A stretch of 64,000 nucleotides of DNA. Origin: Clostridiales bacterium. GTDB taxonomy: Bacteria; Bacillota; Dethiobacteria; Dethiobacterales; Dethiobacteraceae. Positions 18,900-28,512 of this stretch are shown here, in pieces. The stretch spans positions 1 to 64,000 of the forward strand of contig JAGXRM010000027.1 in NCBI GenBank assembly GCA_018335855.1. The letters run 5' to 3'. Below the pieces are notes generated by a model that worked only from the letters and a program-made list of their open reading frames with translations, did not search any database and was not told where the DNA came from. Made by a program: the position numbers and the translations under genes. How positions within the stretch are numbered: the stretch's first letter is position 1; every line of letters starts with the position of its first letter.

Positions 18900-18942
18900 A
18901 AAAAGGAATAGAACCGAACATGTAGAATGACGGCTCTATTCC
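18900..18942 (-). terminator. Terminator overlapping the mrdA 3' end
   Basis: GGAATAGAACCG (18905-18916) pairs with CGGCTCTATTCC (18931-18942), with one mismatch and a 14-nt loop, followed by TTTTT on the minus strand. The right arm lies inside the last mrdA codons. Confidence 0.75.
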
Positions 18943-20720
18943 TCAGAGATTGAGTAATATTTGTCGAAAATTTGTTTGGCTACGGGGACGGCAGCCTGGC
19001 CACCGAGTCCTCCGTGCTCCACGATAACAGCAAGGGCGATTTCCGGAGCATCCGCTGGGGCGTATCCCACAAAAAGGCTGTGTGCTTTTTGCGTTCCACT
19101 AAGATTAACCTGAGCGGAACCGGTTTTTCCTGCCACTTTAACAGGCAAATCGCGCATACTGGATGCTGTGCCACCTGGGAGAGTCACGGCTTCCATCCCC
19201 CGGTGAATCGCAGCCCATGTCGCATCCTTATATTCTAATTGATTAATAATTTCCGGCTCTATGGATACAATGGTTTCACCGCTTTTATCAGTGACTTCCC
19301 GAACCAAAAATGGGCGATAGTGAATCCCGCCGTTGGCCAGCATGGCGCCGTAGTTTGCTAACTGCAGCGGGGTAATCGTATGTCCCTGACCAATTGCCGC
19401 AGTTAGTACATTTCCTGGAGCCCAGTACTTCCCCTCTTCCCGGCGCAGCAGACTCCCCGTTCTTTCCCCTTCCAAGTCATTAAGTCCGGTTGTACGGCTA
19501 AAACCAAAATCTTCCGCGTACGCAGTCAGATGGTCAATTCCGGTCCGTTTGCCAAGCTCAAAGAAAAATATATTGCATGATTTTGCCAGCGCCTGCACAA
19601 CATTGAGGGCGCCGTGAACTGCATTGTTAAAACAGCCCCGCGACGGGTCATTGGGGAAGAAAACCTTTCTGCCCGTACAAGTGATGATGCTTTGTTCTGA
19701 AATAATGCCCTCTTCCAGCGCAGCCGCTGCCCCCACCATTTTATACGTGGAACCAATGGGGTACGCACCGCTGATCGTTCTGTTCATCAAAGGGTTATCC
19801 CGGTCATCCTTTAACATGGAAAAGTTTTCAGAAAATGTATTCGGATTATAGGACGGGAGGCTGACCATGGCTAGAATTTCACCGGTATTAGGGTTCATGG
19901 CGACCACCGCGCCTTTACCAACCTGGTCGTTGCCCTCCTCTTGCAACTGAGCAATCACGTTAAGGAATGCCTGTTCCGCAATATTCTGCAAACGTGCATC
20001 CAGGGTTAGTGTCAGATTGTGGCCGGGAACCGGGTCTTCTTTGGCAAGCACCCGAATCCGGCGGCCATAACGGTTTGTTTCAACGCGCAGTGTCCCGTCC
20101 TGTCCACGCAATAATTCTTCCCACGTTTTTTCAACACCCGATTGGCCAATGGAATCTGTACCGCGATAATATCGTCCCTGTTCCTGCATCTGCTGCAGTT
20201 GTTCGCGGGAAATCGCGCCCACATAGCCCAAAGCGTGAGCCGCCAGATTGTCATTCGTGTAATATCGCATTGGTTGGGTCTCTACAATCACACCGGGCAA
20301 GTCAATCCGCCGTTCCTCAATCTGCGCGACGACTTTGTTAGAAACAGGTTTGGTCGTGATACGAATCGGGGCAAAGCTGCGAAATCTCTGGTCCCAGATT
20401 TTCGTGCTAATATCTGTTTCTTCCATTTCCAGCAGTTCACTGAGATACGCTACAACGGCAGGTTGATCGCGCTTGCTTAAATCAAGGATAGAAACGACAA
20501 ATCCGGGGCGGTTACCCACCAGTAACTCCCCGTTACGGTCGAAAATTTCCCCGCGGGGCGCTCCGATGGGGAGGTCCCTCATGCGGTTGGTTTCCGCGCG
20601 GGCTAAATAATGATCATACTGGTAAATCTGTAGCCAGGCCAGGCGTGCTGTTAAAACCATGGTAACCAGCACCACCAGGGCGCTGAAGACGCGCAGCCGC
20701 TTTAACATGAATTTGGTCAT
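18936..20720 (-). CDS. mrdA: Penicillin-binding protein 2 (elongasome transpeptidase)
   Basis: This 594-residue class B PBP has an N-terminal membrane anchor at about 8-28, a pedestal/dimerisation region starting GAPRGEIFDRNGELLVGNRPG, and a transpeptidase domain. Active-site motifs are intact: the nucleophile in PIGSTYKM (SxxK), SCN in AKSCNIFF, and KTG in VAGKTGSAQ. It cross-links peptidoglycan during lateral growth in partnership with RodA. It is immediately downstream of mreD and starts at ATG 20720 behind AAAGGAGG, so mreBCD-mrdA form one elongasome operon. Confidence 0.95.
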   Translation of the reverse strand: MTKFMLKRLRVFSALVVLVTMVLTARLAWLQIYQYDHYLARAETNRMRDLPIGAPRGEIFDRNGELLVGNRPGFVVSILDLSKRDQPAVVAYLSELLEMEETDISTKIWDQRFRSFAPIRITTKPVSNKVVAQIEERRIDLPGVIVETQPMRYYTNDNLAAHALGYVGAISREQLQQMQEQGRYYRGTDSIGQSGVEKTWEELLRGQDGTLRVETNRYGRRIRVLAKEDPVPGHNLTLTLDARLQNIAEQAFLNVIAQLQEEGNDQVGKGAVVAMNPNTGEILAMVSLPSYNPNTFSENFSMLKDDRDNPLMNRTISGAYPIGSTYKMVGAAAALEEGIISEQSIITCTGRKVFFPNDPSRGCFNNAVHGALNVVQALAKSCNIFFFELGKRTGIDHLTAYAEDFGFSRTTGLNDLEGERTGSLLRREEGKYWAPGNVLTAAIGQGHTITPLQLANYGAMLANGGIHYRPFLVREVTDKSGETIVSIEPEIINQLEYKDATWAAIHRGMEAVTLPGGTASSMRDLPVKVAGKTGSAQVNLSGTQKAHSLFVGYAPADAPEIALAVIVEHGGLGGQAAVPVAKQIFDKYYSISEE

Positions 20721-20731
20721 AGCGACCTCCT

Positions 20732-21241
20732 TTACTCGCCGCCTGGTTCAAAGAAGAGCAGGTGGCGTTTCTGTGCGCGATATAGATACGGGTACACTAA
20801 CGCTATAATTGTGATATGCATGCCTATACGAAACAGTGAGAATTGCTGCAGATAATGTAAAAGGGAAATGGGAGGAGAAAAGTAAAACTGCATTAAATAA
20901 AATGTAATGATTTCACTGATCAGTGTAAATGCTGCGACGAGCATCATCGGCGCCAAAATAAAATCTTTGTATATTTCATCTGCTAAAAGCCCCGCCAGCG
21001 CTCCAATCAGCATTTTCACAAAAGCAAAAAAACCGAGCGGAGAGCCGAATAGTATATCCTGCATCAGCCCGGCACACAAGCCGATAATGGCTCCCCGTTT
21101 ACTGTCAGACAACAGAGCCAGCGCGATTACAACCACTAAGAGAAAGTCCGGATGTACACCGCTGGTGCCGGCCAATGCCAAAACAGATCCCTGCAGGGAC
21201 AGGCTAATCACAAACAAGCCGAAGATAATCAGGAAAGACAT
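20732..21241 (-). CDS. mreD: Rod shape-determining protein MreD
   Basis: This 169-residue protein has five or six hydrophobic segments and lacks charged domains, as usual for MreD. It contains VHPDFLLVVVIALALLSDSKRG and GAIIGLCAGLMQDILFGSPLG, a family-typical block. MreD links MreC to the cytoplasmic MreB filaments in the elongation complex. Its start codon is at the stop of mreC (1-nt overlap), and mrdA follows after 11 nt. Confidence 0.92.
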   Translation of the reverse strand: MSFLIIFGLFVISLSLQGSVLALAGTSGVHPDFLLVVVIALALLSDSKRGAIIGLCAGLMQDILFGSPLGFFAFVKMLIGALAGLLADEIYKDFILAPMMLVAAFTLISEIITFYLMQFYFSPPISLLHYLQQFSLFRIGMHITIIALVYPYLYRAQKRHLLFFEPGGE

Positions 21242-22098
21242 TACAACTCCCCTTCGTAATTCGGCATAATGACGGGAATAACCACAAAGACTTCTTCGAG
21301 ACGGTTAAAGTTTGCGGCAGGAAGAAGCAATGCATGTTTTAATATGCCGTACTCGTCCTCCCCTGTTTCCAGCACATGACCTATGACAAGGCCCTTGGGG
21401 AAAATTCCTCCCAGACCGGATGAAATTACCGTATCACCCGGTTGAATATTGGCTTCCCGCGGCAAATTTGACATCCGCAAGAAACCGGGTATTCCAGGAG
21501 CGTTTTCTACAATGCCCACTTCTCCCGGTTCACGGGAACGCTGAACCATGGCACTGACTGCCCGTCTGGCATCTGTAAGAAGCAATACCTGAGAGGCGAT
21601 GGGAGAAACGGATAAAACATTGCCGACCAAACCTTCACTGGTAACAACAGCCATATTTTTTTCTACCCCGTGAACAGAACCTTTGTTAATTGTCATGGTA
21701 TGAAACCAATTGCTTCCGTCCCTGGCGATAACTTCGGCCGGTACCAGGGCGTAATCACTTTGCGCTTTAAACTCCAGCATTTCACGTAAGCGATAGTTTT
21801 CTTTACGCAGTTCTGTCAAACGGGCTTCCAGTGTGGAGGATGCCGCAAGTTGGTCACGCAATCGGGAATTCTCTTCCAGCAACGCCTGATAGTTCTTAAC
21901 CGTTGCCAGAACACTACTCGCCGTACGGGTTAAATGCTGAAAGACCCCTTGGACAGGGGCCACAACAGTAAGCAGCGCTTCTTCTAAAAAAGTTATGTTT
22001 TGACGGCCCTGCGCAGTTAGCCCCGACAAGGCCAGCATCAGGACAAGAATCAAAAGGAGAGAAACTGTTTTTTTCCTTGCTTTCAGGGGAGTCAACAA
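21241..22098 (-). CDS. mreC: Rod shape-determining protein MreC
   Basis: The 285-residue protein has one N-terminal membrane segment (about 10-30), a coiled coil at about 65-105 (QALLEENSRLRDQL...), and the periplasmic/extracytoplasmic beta-barrel domain with ARDGSNWFHTMTINKGS and GEVGIVENAPGIPGFLRM. MreC scaffolds PBP2/RodA and MreB. The proposed start is TTG at 22098. It sits 34 nt downstream of mreB. Confidence 0.94.
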   Translation of the reverse strand: MLTPLKARKKTVSLLLILVLMLALSGLTAQGRQNITFLEEALLTVVAPVQGVFQHLTRTASSVLATVKNYQALLEENSRLRDQLAASSTLEARLTELRKENYRLREMLEFKAQSDYALVPAEVIARDGSNWFHTMTINKGSVHGVEKNMAVVTSEGLVGNVLSVSPIASQVLLLTDARRAVSAMVQRSREPGEVGIVENAPGIPGFLRMSNLPREANIQPGDTVISSGLGGIFPKGLVIGHVLETGEDEYGILKHALLLPAANFNRLEEVFVVIPVIMPNYEGEL

Positions 22099-22132
22099 TT
22101 TCGGTTCTCCTTATACTTTATTATTGCTCAAA

Positions 22133-23191
<1,059 letters not shown>

Positions 23192-23209
23192 TTACAACCA
23201 CTATATTAC

Positions 23210-23237
23210 ATTATATCAATTCTGGCCGGAGACACAA
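23210..23237 (-). promoter_or_regulatory. Promoter of the mreBCD-mrdA operon
   Basis: On the minus strand a perfect TATAAT (23210-23215) is preceded by an extended-minus-10 TG (TGATATAAT) and by TTGTGT (23232-23237) 16 nt upstream. The placement is about 40 nt before mreB. Confidence 0.65.
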
Positions 23238-23268
23238 TATAAAAATTTCGGTTGCCAGCATTTGCCAG

Positions 23269-23967
23269 TCATGATCCCGACAAGAGACCTTTCTCGCGAA
23301 AGCTCAGGTATTTACCGTCCCCTATAACCACATGATCCAAAATTTCTATACCCACAAGCCTGCCGGCTTCACACAGCCTCCTGGTAACATCCAGGTCTTC
23401 ACGGCTGGGAGTTGGGTCTCCACTTGGATGGTTATGAACCAGAATGAGGCTGGCACAAGCTCTGCGGATTGCCGGACGAAACACTTCTCTTGGATGAACC
23501 AGAGATGTGTTTAGGCTGCCAATGGATATCTCCTCGATACCCAAGACCTTATTCTTCGTGTCCAACAGCAATACCCGAAAATGCTCCCTCATGTAATGCC
23601 GCATCTCTTCCATCACCAGACCGGCAGCATCACCCGGAGAGCTGATCGTAACCGACTCTATCCGTAAACGGGTGCTTAGTCGTATTGCCAGTTCGGCTGC
23701 GGCCAAGAGTGTCACAGCTTTAGCGTTACCGAACCCCTTCAATTTTTTAATCTCATCGGCTGTAACCTTCGGTAATTCATGCAGACCGTTTATTTCAACA
23801 AGAATTTTTTCCGCCAGTTGAACCGCCGTTTCATCGCGGCTACCGGTTCCGATTAATATGCCAAGTAGCTCGGCGTCTGACAGAGCGGCAGCACCGTGTT
23901 GCAACAGCCGCTCCCTGGGGCGCTCACTTTGAGGCAGGTCCTTGATGGTTAGGCGCCGTGATGTCAT
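23269..23967 (-). CDS. radC: RadC/JAB-domain (MPN+) protein
   Basis: This 232-residue protein has an N-terminal helix-hairpin-helix-like region (ERPRERLLQHGAAALSDAELL...) and a C-terminal JAB1/MPN metalloprotease-like domain with the motif LVHNHPSGDPTPSREDLD, i.e. the zinc-binding HxHx7SxxD-type signature. RadC was once linked to DNA repair; its real function is unclear. ATG 23967 is fixed by GGAG 8 nt upstream; the longer frame to 24141 only overlaps maf. It overlaps the maf 3' end by 44 nt. The maf-radC-mreB order is conserved in Firmicutes. Confidence 0.93.
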   Translation of the reverse strand: MTSRRLTIKDLPQSERPRERLLQHGAAALSDAELLGILIGTGSRDETAVQLAEKILVEINGLHELPKVTADEIKKLKGFGNAKAVTLLAAAELAIRLSTRLRIESVTISSPGDAAGLVMEEMRHYMREHFRVLLLDTKNKVLGIEEISIGSLNTSLVHPREVFRPAIRRACASLILVHNHPSGDPTPSREDLDVTRRLCEAGRLVGIEILDHVVIGDGKYLSFREKGLLSGS

Positions 23968-24556
23968 AAATACCAGCTCCTTCCCAGATTCGAATCCCCA
24001 GACTGCCGAACATACGCCATAGTGCGGTAAGCGGCAGCCCAACCACATTATAATAACAGCCATCCAGTCTTTCCACAAAGACGGCTGCCTTACCCTGAAT
24101 ACCGTAGCCACCTGCCTTGTCAAACGGTTCGCCGCTGGCAACGTACCAGTCTATTTCTTGCGGAAGAATACAACGCATGTGAACTGTGGTGCATTCCACA
24201 TGGGTCTCTATCCGCCCTTCTGGTTGGGCAATTATTGCCAGACCGGTCATTACATCGTGGCTACGGCCTGATAAACTACGCAACATGGCGGCCGCCTCGT
24301 CAGCATCCTCCGGCTTGCCGAGTAAGCGTCCGTCCACACAAACAACGGTATCTGCGGCAATGATGATTCCATTGGAGACAGTTCCCGCCACGGATTTCGC
24401 TTTACGAAGGGCTAACTGGCCCGCCAGGAATTTAGGGTCTGATTCCTTTACCTTATCCTCGTCCACACCACTTTCTATGACGTCAAATGCCAGACCTATT
24501 TGTCTGAGCAGGTCTGACCGACGGGGAGAAGCCGAAGCCAAAACGATCCTTCTCAT
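23924..24556 (-). CDS. maf: Maf family nucleotide pyrophosphatase
   Basis: This 210-residue house-cleaning nucleotide pyrophosphatase hydrolyses non-canonical or surplus dTTP/UTP-type nucleotides. Family motifs: VLASASPRRSDLLRQIG at the N-terminus, AADTVVCVDGRLLGKP in the middle, and DKAGGYGIQGKAAVFVERLDGCYYNVVGLPL in the last third. About 20 extra C-terminal residues (IYDITAPNHQGPASK) follow the usual end and overlap radC. ATG 24556 follows AAAGGAGAG. Confidence 0.94.
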   Translation of the reverse strand: MRRIVLASASPRRSDLLRQIGLAFDVIESGVDEDKVKESDPKFLAGQLALRKAKSVAGTVSNGIIIAADTVVCVDGRLLGKPEDADEAAAMLRSLSGRSHDVMTGLAIIAQPEGRIETHVECTTVHMRCILPQEIDWYVASGEPFDKAGGYGIQGKAAVFVERLDGCYYNVVGLPLTALWRMFGSLGIRIWEGAGIYDITAPNHQGPASK

Positions 24557-24566
24557 AGGCTCTCCT

Positions 24567-25094
24567 TTACGATTCCTGCAGCTGCCCGATTACACCACTC
24601 AATGCTTTCTGGCTGTAAATGACGACCAACCCGGTAAAAAATCCGGTGGGAATTGCCAGAATTAAAAGCAACGGCAGGTAAAGTTTTAGCAAGTTTATAT
24701 TACGAATGATGATACTGGCTGCGGCAACCTGAGCAGTATTGTGCGCAACAGCGCCCAGGATGCTAACGGCAATTAGAGAAACTTTATCCCTGCGCCAAAG
24801 GTAAATGCCCAAAGCCATGGCTAATGTGGAAATCACAGCGCCGCTGAAACTAAGAAAGAAGCCGAACCCGAGAAAGTTACCCAAAAAAATACTGCCGAGA
24901 ACCGTACGTATTACAGCGACAAAAATCGCAGATTTAAATCCGTAAATGATAAAGGTCAAAAGCGTAATGATGTTGGCTAAACCTATTTTAGCCCCAGGTA
25001 CCAGCAGAGGCATGGGTACGATAGCCTCCACCGTATGAATAACCAAAGCAAACGTGATGAGTACAGAGATATGGGCGAGCTTTCGTGTGTTCAT
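24567..25094 (-). CDS. Gx transporter / Hpre_diP_synt_I family membrane protein
   Basis: This 175-residue protein has five or six hydrophobic helices and motifs VPMPLLVPGAKIGLANIITL and GAVAHNTAQVAAAS that mark the family once called heptaprenyl diphosphate synthase component I. The fold resembles ECF transporter S components. Such genes are often next to ApbE and FMN-binding-domain genes, as here, which hints at transport of a flavin or related precursor; this is inference. ATG 25094 is chosen because it lies 13 nt after the apbE stop; the longer frame to 25196 would run through the apbE 3' end. Confidence 0.78.
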   Translation of the reverse strand: MNTRKLAHISVLITFALVIHTVEAIVPMPLLVPGAKIGLANIITLLTFIIYGFKSAIFVAVIRTVLGSIFLGNFLGFGFFLSFSGAVISTLAMALGIYLWRRDKVSLIAVSILGAVAHNTAQVAAASIIIRNINLLKLYLPLLLILAIPTGFFTGLVVIYSQKALSGVIGQLQES

Positions 25095-25107
25095 CACTGT
25101 CTGACTT

Positions 25108-26160
25108 TCACCAGCCCTTCGAGATCGCTGTGATATGAACCTGCTCATCTTCGGTAATCTGAATTGCAAGGCCGCTGGTGATATGCACCTGCTCATCTTC
25201 AGTAATCAGAATTGCTTCCACTCCGGGTAGCGATTCTACCAGGGCAATACCCTGCTCTAAACCAAGAACAAAAACGGCCGTTGAATAGGCATCCGCAGTA
25301 AATGCGTCCGCAGCAACTACGGTGACGCTAATCAGTCCCCGGGCAGGCATCCCTGTTTGAGGATCTATAATGTGGTGATAACGTTCATCGTTTACCTGAA
25401 AATAACGTTCATAATCTCCGGACGTAACAATTGCACTGTCACGGATTTCCACAATGGCTGCAATATCTCTCCTGTCCCGGGGATGACGAATGCCGATACG
25501 CCAGGGTGTTCCGTCAGGCTTATCACCTAAAACACGGATATCTCCTCCCGCATCAAAATATGCGGAAGTGATTCCTTTATCCCGGAGAACCTCAACTGCC
25601 TTATCAATGATAAACCCTTTGGCAATGCCACCCAAATCTAATTCTACCCCGGCATGTTGCAAAAATACAGTGCCTGCTTCCCTGTCAACCTGAACCTGCC
25701 TGTAATCAACGAGATCAAGTGCTTCTGACAATTCTGCTTCGCCGGGGATTTGTGTATCGCCTGTCCCAAAACCCCAAAGTTTAATGAGCGGCGCAATCGT
25801 AATATCAAATGCGCCTCCGCTCAATTCCCCTACTTCAAGGGAGCGGATGATCACTTCCATTGCATCTACTGAAACCAGGACCTGTTCCCTGCCTGCAGCT
25901 TGATTAATTTTAGTAACATCCGAACCGGATATGTGCCTGTCCAAAAATTTTTCAAGCCTTGAGATCTCTCTGTACGCATAAGTCAGTGCTTCGTCTCCCA
26001 GCTTGGAATCCTTAGTATATATGAGGCTTTCCACAATCGTGTCCATCAGAAATTCTGTTCGTGTTACTTTTTTTGCATCACCGGCAGGACGGATGACTAG
26101 TATAAACAAGGCCGCAAGAATGGCCACAATGACAACGTATGGGATTAGTCTCTTTTTCAA
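25108..26160 (-). CDS. apbE: FAD:protein FMN transferase ApbE
   Basis: This 350-residue enzyme uses FAD to attach FMN covalently to Thr in S/TGAT motifs of target proteins such as RnfG, RnfD and FMN_bind lipoproteins. Family signatures: MDTIVE, FDITIAPLIKLWGFG, ELDLGGIAKGFIIDKA, DAGGDIRVLG, HHIIDPQTGMPA and the late TADAYSTAVFVLG. An N-terminal hydrophobic segment (about 6-24) without a clear lipobox cysteine anchors it outside the membrane. The last 30 residues contain a duplicated 16-residue unit (ITEDEQVHIT repeated). The start is TTG. Matching substrates are encoded in the rnf cluster about 10 kb upstream. Confidence 0.93.
   Translation of the reverse strand: MKKRLIPYVVIVAILAALFILVIRPAGDAKKVTRTEFLMDTIVESLIYTKDSKLGDEALTYAYREISRLEKFLDRHISGSDVTKINQAAGREQVLVSVDAMEVIIRSLEVGELSGGAFDITIAPLIKLWGFGTGDTQIPGEAELSEALDLVDYRQVQVDREAGTVFLQHAGVELDLGGIAKGFIIDKAVEVLRDKGITSAYFDAGGDIRVLGDKPDGTPWRIGIRHPRDRRDIAAIVEIRDSAIVTSGDYERYFQVNDERYHHIIDPQTGMPARGLISVTVVAADAFTADAYSTAVFVLGLEQGIALVESLPGVEAILITEDEQVHITSGLAIQITEDEQVHITAISKGW
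25130..25215 (-). repeat. Tandem 48-nt duplication in the apbE 3' end
   Basis: Two 38-nt copies (25130-25167 and 25178-25215) differ at only four positions and are offset by 48 nt, so the reading frame is kept and 16 residues are duplicated at the ApbE C-terminus. Confidence 0.85.
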
Positions 26161-26236
26161 GCGTCTCTCTCCCGTTTTATAGTATTTTACAGTGCAAGAA
26201 AAGGCGCTCTACGGCGCCTTTTCCATTTGTCTGTTT

Positions 26237-28507
26237 TTAGGCAAATTTCGTGTAATAAATCAGGATAAAGAGGAAAAGGCCCAACATCAGTGCCATCAGC
26301 AATGAGTCAAAATTGAGGTTTTTAATATTCCAATCCGAGGGGCGCCCTCGCATTCTGTCCCACAGGCTGCGGGAACGGTAGCCTGACTGCTCATACGCGT
26401 CATCCAGGGCGCCGTCCAGTTCAGCCGTTTTATTGACAAGCCGCTTGGCTGTCCGTCCGGATTTTTCATACGCATCGTTTAGTGCATCATCAAACCGCTC
26501 TGTTTGATTGACAAAGTTTCGTGCAACACTGCCGGACTTCTCATACGCATCGTTAATAGATGAGTCAAATCGTTCCGTTTGATTGACAATCTTTCGTGCA
26601 ACACTGCCGGATTTCTCATACGCATCATTAATAGATGAGTCAAATGAAGTAATATAGGTGCACATCGCAGATGCGACCTTCCCGGATTTCATGTATGTCT
26701 GGTTGATGGCCGTATCAAAAGAGGCTCCAAAGCGACAACATGTCTGGAAAAAGAAGCGGGTTAAAGGCAGATAGAACATGAATTCCACACTTAGCCATTC
26801 CGGTGGCTTCCAGGTAAATGCCCTGGCGTGATCAAGAATCAAGTAAAGAACTGCTGCAAGGATGAACACAATCAAAGGTTCTTTTAAATCCTGCCATGCC
26901 CAAACGTTAACGTGGGCCACATATGCAACATTTTTGGGGTCGAAGCTAAAGCCTGCTGCGGCGGGAATGACAAGACGGTTTAAAACAAATTCCGGGAATA
27001 CCCCGATTGCCAGAATGATTCCTGAATATAAAATCAGGAGAGACTTTATCACCCAGGAGACCTTAAAGGATTTTTCGTCGTCCTCAGGTCTTGTCCTGCC
27101 AAGAAACAGACCTTCGAACAATTTAGCAAAATAAACCAAAGTCATAGCACTGGCCAAAACGAACAATTTCTCAGCAAATAACAAGCTTTGCGCATGCCCG
27201 TATTTATGGGCATCTACGATAGCATGGTGCAAAATAGTCTTTGATACATACCCGTTTAAGCCGGGGATTCCTCCGATACCCGCATAAGCAATCAGGAAAG
27301 TGACTGCCACTAAAGGTACTTTCTTAAACATTCCCCGAACTTTTGTAATATCCACGTTAAGAGTAGTCAGGTAAATGGCACCGACCATCATAAAGAGAGC
27401 AGCCTTGAAAACGGAGTGGTTTATAATATGGTACAGAGAGCCGGCAAAGCCCATGGCACCTTTTTCATAGCCGAGAAAGGTGGCCACACCGATGCCCATA
27501 AGAATATACCCCATCTGACTAATACTGCTGCAGCCCAATATCCGTTTGGCGTTGTTCTGTAAAATGGCCAATGTGGCGCCAAGAAGCATCGTAATAATAC
27601 CCACCCAGATAATAGCAAAACCAATATACTTGACGATCTCCACACCTGCTACCGCTGCACCGGGAGTAGCAGGTGTGAAAACCATTGTCAGAATCCGTAT
27701 CATCCCGTAAGCACCTGCTTTAAGCATGGCTGCGGAAGAAATAGCGTTAACCGGGGACGGTGCTTCCTCATATGCCCTGGGCAACCAGATATGCAAAGGA
27801 GCCATTCCCATTTTAATGCCAAACCCAACGATAAACAAGGGAATAACCACCAGAGGATTGATACCGGCTGCCATAATTTCTTCCAGCAGCGGGGCCAGTT
27901 CCAGCGTTCCCACTCCCCAGTAGAGCATAAATATTCCCATCAGTAGTGACAGACCGCCGGCCACACCCATATAGATCATAATCGTACCAGCTCTGATAGC
28001 CTGTTCTGTCTGGCGGTGAATCACTAATACATAGGAAGAGAATGTCATTAACTCAAAGAATAGAAACAGACTAAACAGGTCGCCGGACAAAACTACACCC
28101 AGGCAATGACCCAGTGTTGAAAGCAGGAAAACATAAAAGCGGGTTTGGGAAGCCTCTTTCTTCATATAGACAGTGGCATAGATGGTGGCAAGCAGCCAGC
28201 TTCCGGCAAAGAGTGCGGCAAAAAGGAAGCTAAGAAAATCGGCGCGGAAAAACAAACCGTACTCCATGACATCTGCAAAATGATAAATTACAGTGCCGTG
28301 CTGCACCAACGGGTAAATAGCCAGCACCAGGCCAAATGTCACCAGAGCGGTCAGGACCGCCAGAGCACTACGAAACTTTTCCGCATAGAGACCGGCCAGT
28401 AGGACAAGCACAGACCCGGCCAAGGGGAAAAGCACCGCCACCACCGGCAGTAATGACGTGATTGTTTCAGTTGTCGCGTTAATTTCTTGTGCAGCTGCAA
28501 AGCTCAT
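26237..28507 (-). CDS. NuoL/MrpA-type antiporter-like subunit with five C-terminal 25-residue repeats
   Basis: This 756-residue membrane protein is of the complex I/Mrp proton-conducting family. The core (residues about 1-560) has about 14 helices, with Glu in FLFFELMTFSSYVL, Lys in GFGIKMGMAPLHIWLP and the PSPVNAISSAAMLKAG loop typical of NuoL/M/N and MrpA/D. After a further hydrophobic helix at about 540-560, residues 597-721 hold five 25-residue repeats (FDSSINDAYEKSG...), then a terminal helix. This places the repeats where NuoL and MrpA carry the lateral helix. It is the last gene of the mrp operon, 5 nt after the preceding antiporter gene. Confidence 0.88.
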   Translation of the reverse strand: MSFAAAQEINATTETITSLLPVVAVLFPLAGSVLVLLAGLYAEKFRSALAVLTALVTFGLVLAIYPLVQHGTVIYHFADVMEYGLFFRADFLSFLFAALFAGSWLLATIYATVYMKKEASQTRFYVFLLSTLGHCLGVVLSGDLFSLFLFFELMTFSSYVLVIHRQTEQAIRAGTIMIYMGVAGGLSLLMGIFMLYWGVGTLELAPLLEEIMAAGINPLVVIPLFIVGFGIKMGMAPLHIWLPRAYEEAPSPVNAISSAAMLKAGAYGMIRILTMVFTPATPGAAVAGVEIVKYIGFAIIWVGIITMLLGATLAILQNNAKRILGCSSISQMGYILMGIGVATFLGYEKGAMGFAGSLYHIINHSVFKAALFMMVGAIYLTTLNVDITKVRGMFKKVPLVAVTFLIAYAGIGGIPGLNGYVSKTILHHAIVDAHKYGHAQSLLFAEKLFVLASAMTLVYFAKLFEGLFLGRTRPEDDEKSFKVSWVIKSLLILYSGIILAIGVFPEFVLNRLVIPAAAGFSFDPKNVAYVAHVNVWAWQDLKEPLIVFILAAVLYLILDHARAFTWKPPEWLSVEFMFYLPLTRFFFQTCCRFGASFDTAINQTYMKSGKVASAMCTYITSFDSSINDAYEKSGSVARKIVNQTERFDSSINDAYEKSGSVARNFVNQTERFDDALNDAYEKSGRTAKRLVNKTAELDGALDDAYEQSGYRSRSLWDRMRGRPSDWNIKNLNFDSLLMALMLGLFLFILIYYTKFA
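26345..26719 (-). repeat. Five tandem 75-nt coding repeats
   Basis: Residues 597-621, 622-646, 647-671, 672-696 and 697-721 are exact-length 25-residue units. Units 2 and 3 are nearly identical (only two residues differ); units 1, 4 and 5 have diverged but keep FD/LD at the start, an aromatic Tyr at position 9 and SG at 12-13. Confidence 0.95.
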
Positions 28508-28512
28508 GTTGT

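Noticed and set aside
24567-25196. Longer form of the Gx transporter starting at 25196
   Set aside because: The extension runs through the duplicated 3' end of apbE and is basic and polar, unlike the family.
26345-26719. Possible CRISPR-like array from the regular 75-nt spacing
   Set aside because: The units are contiguous, in frame with a conserved membrane protein, and have no spacers; they are coding repeats.
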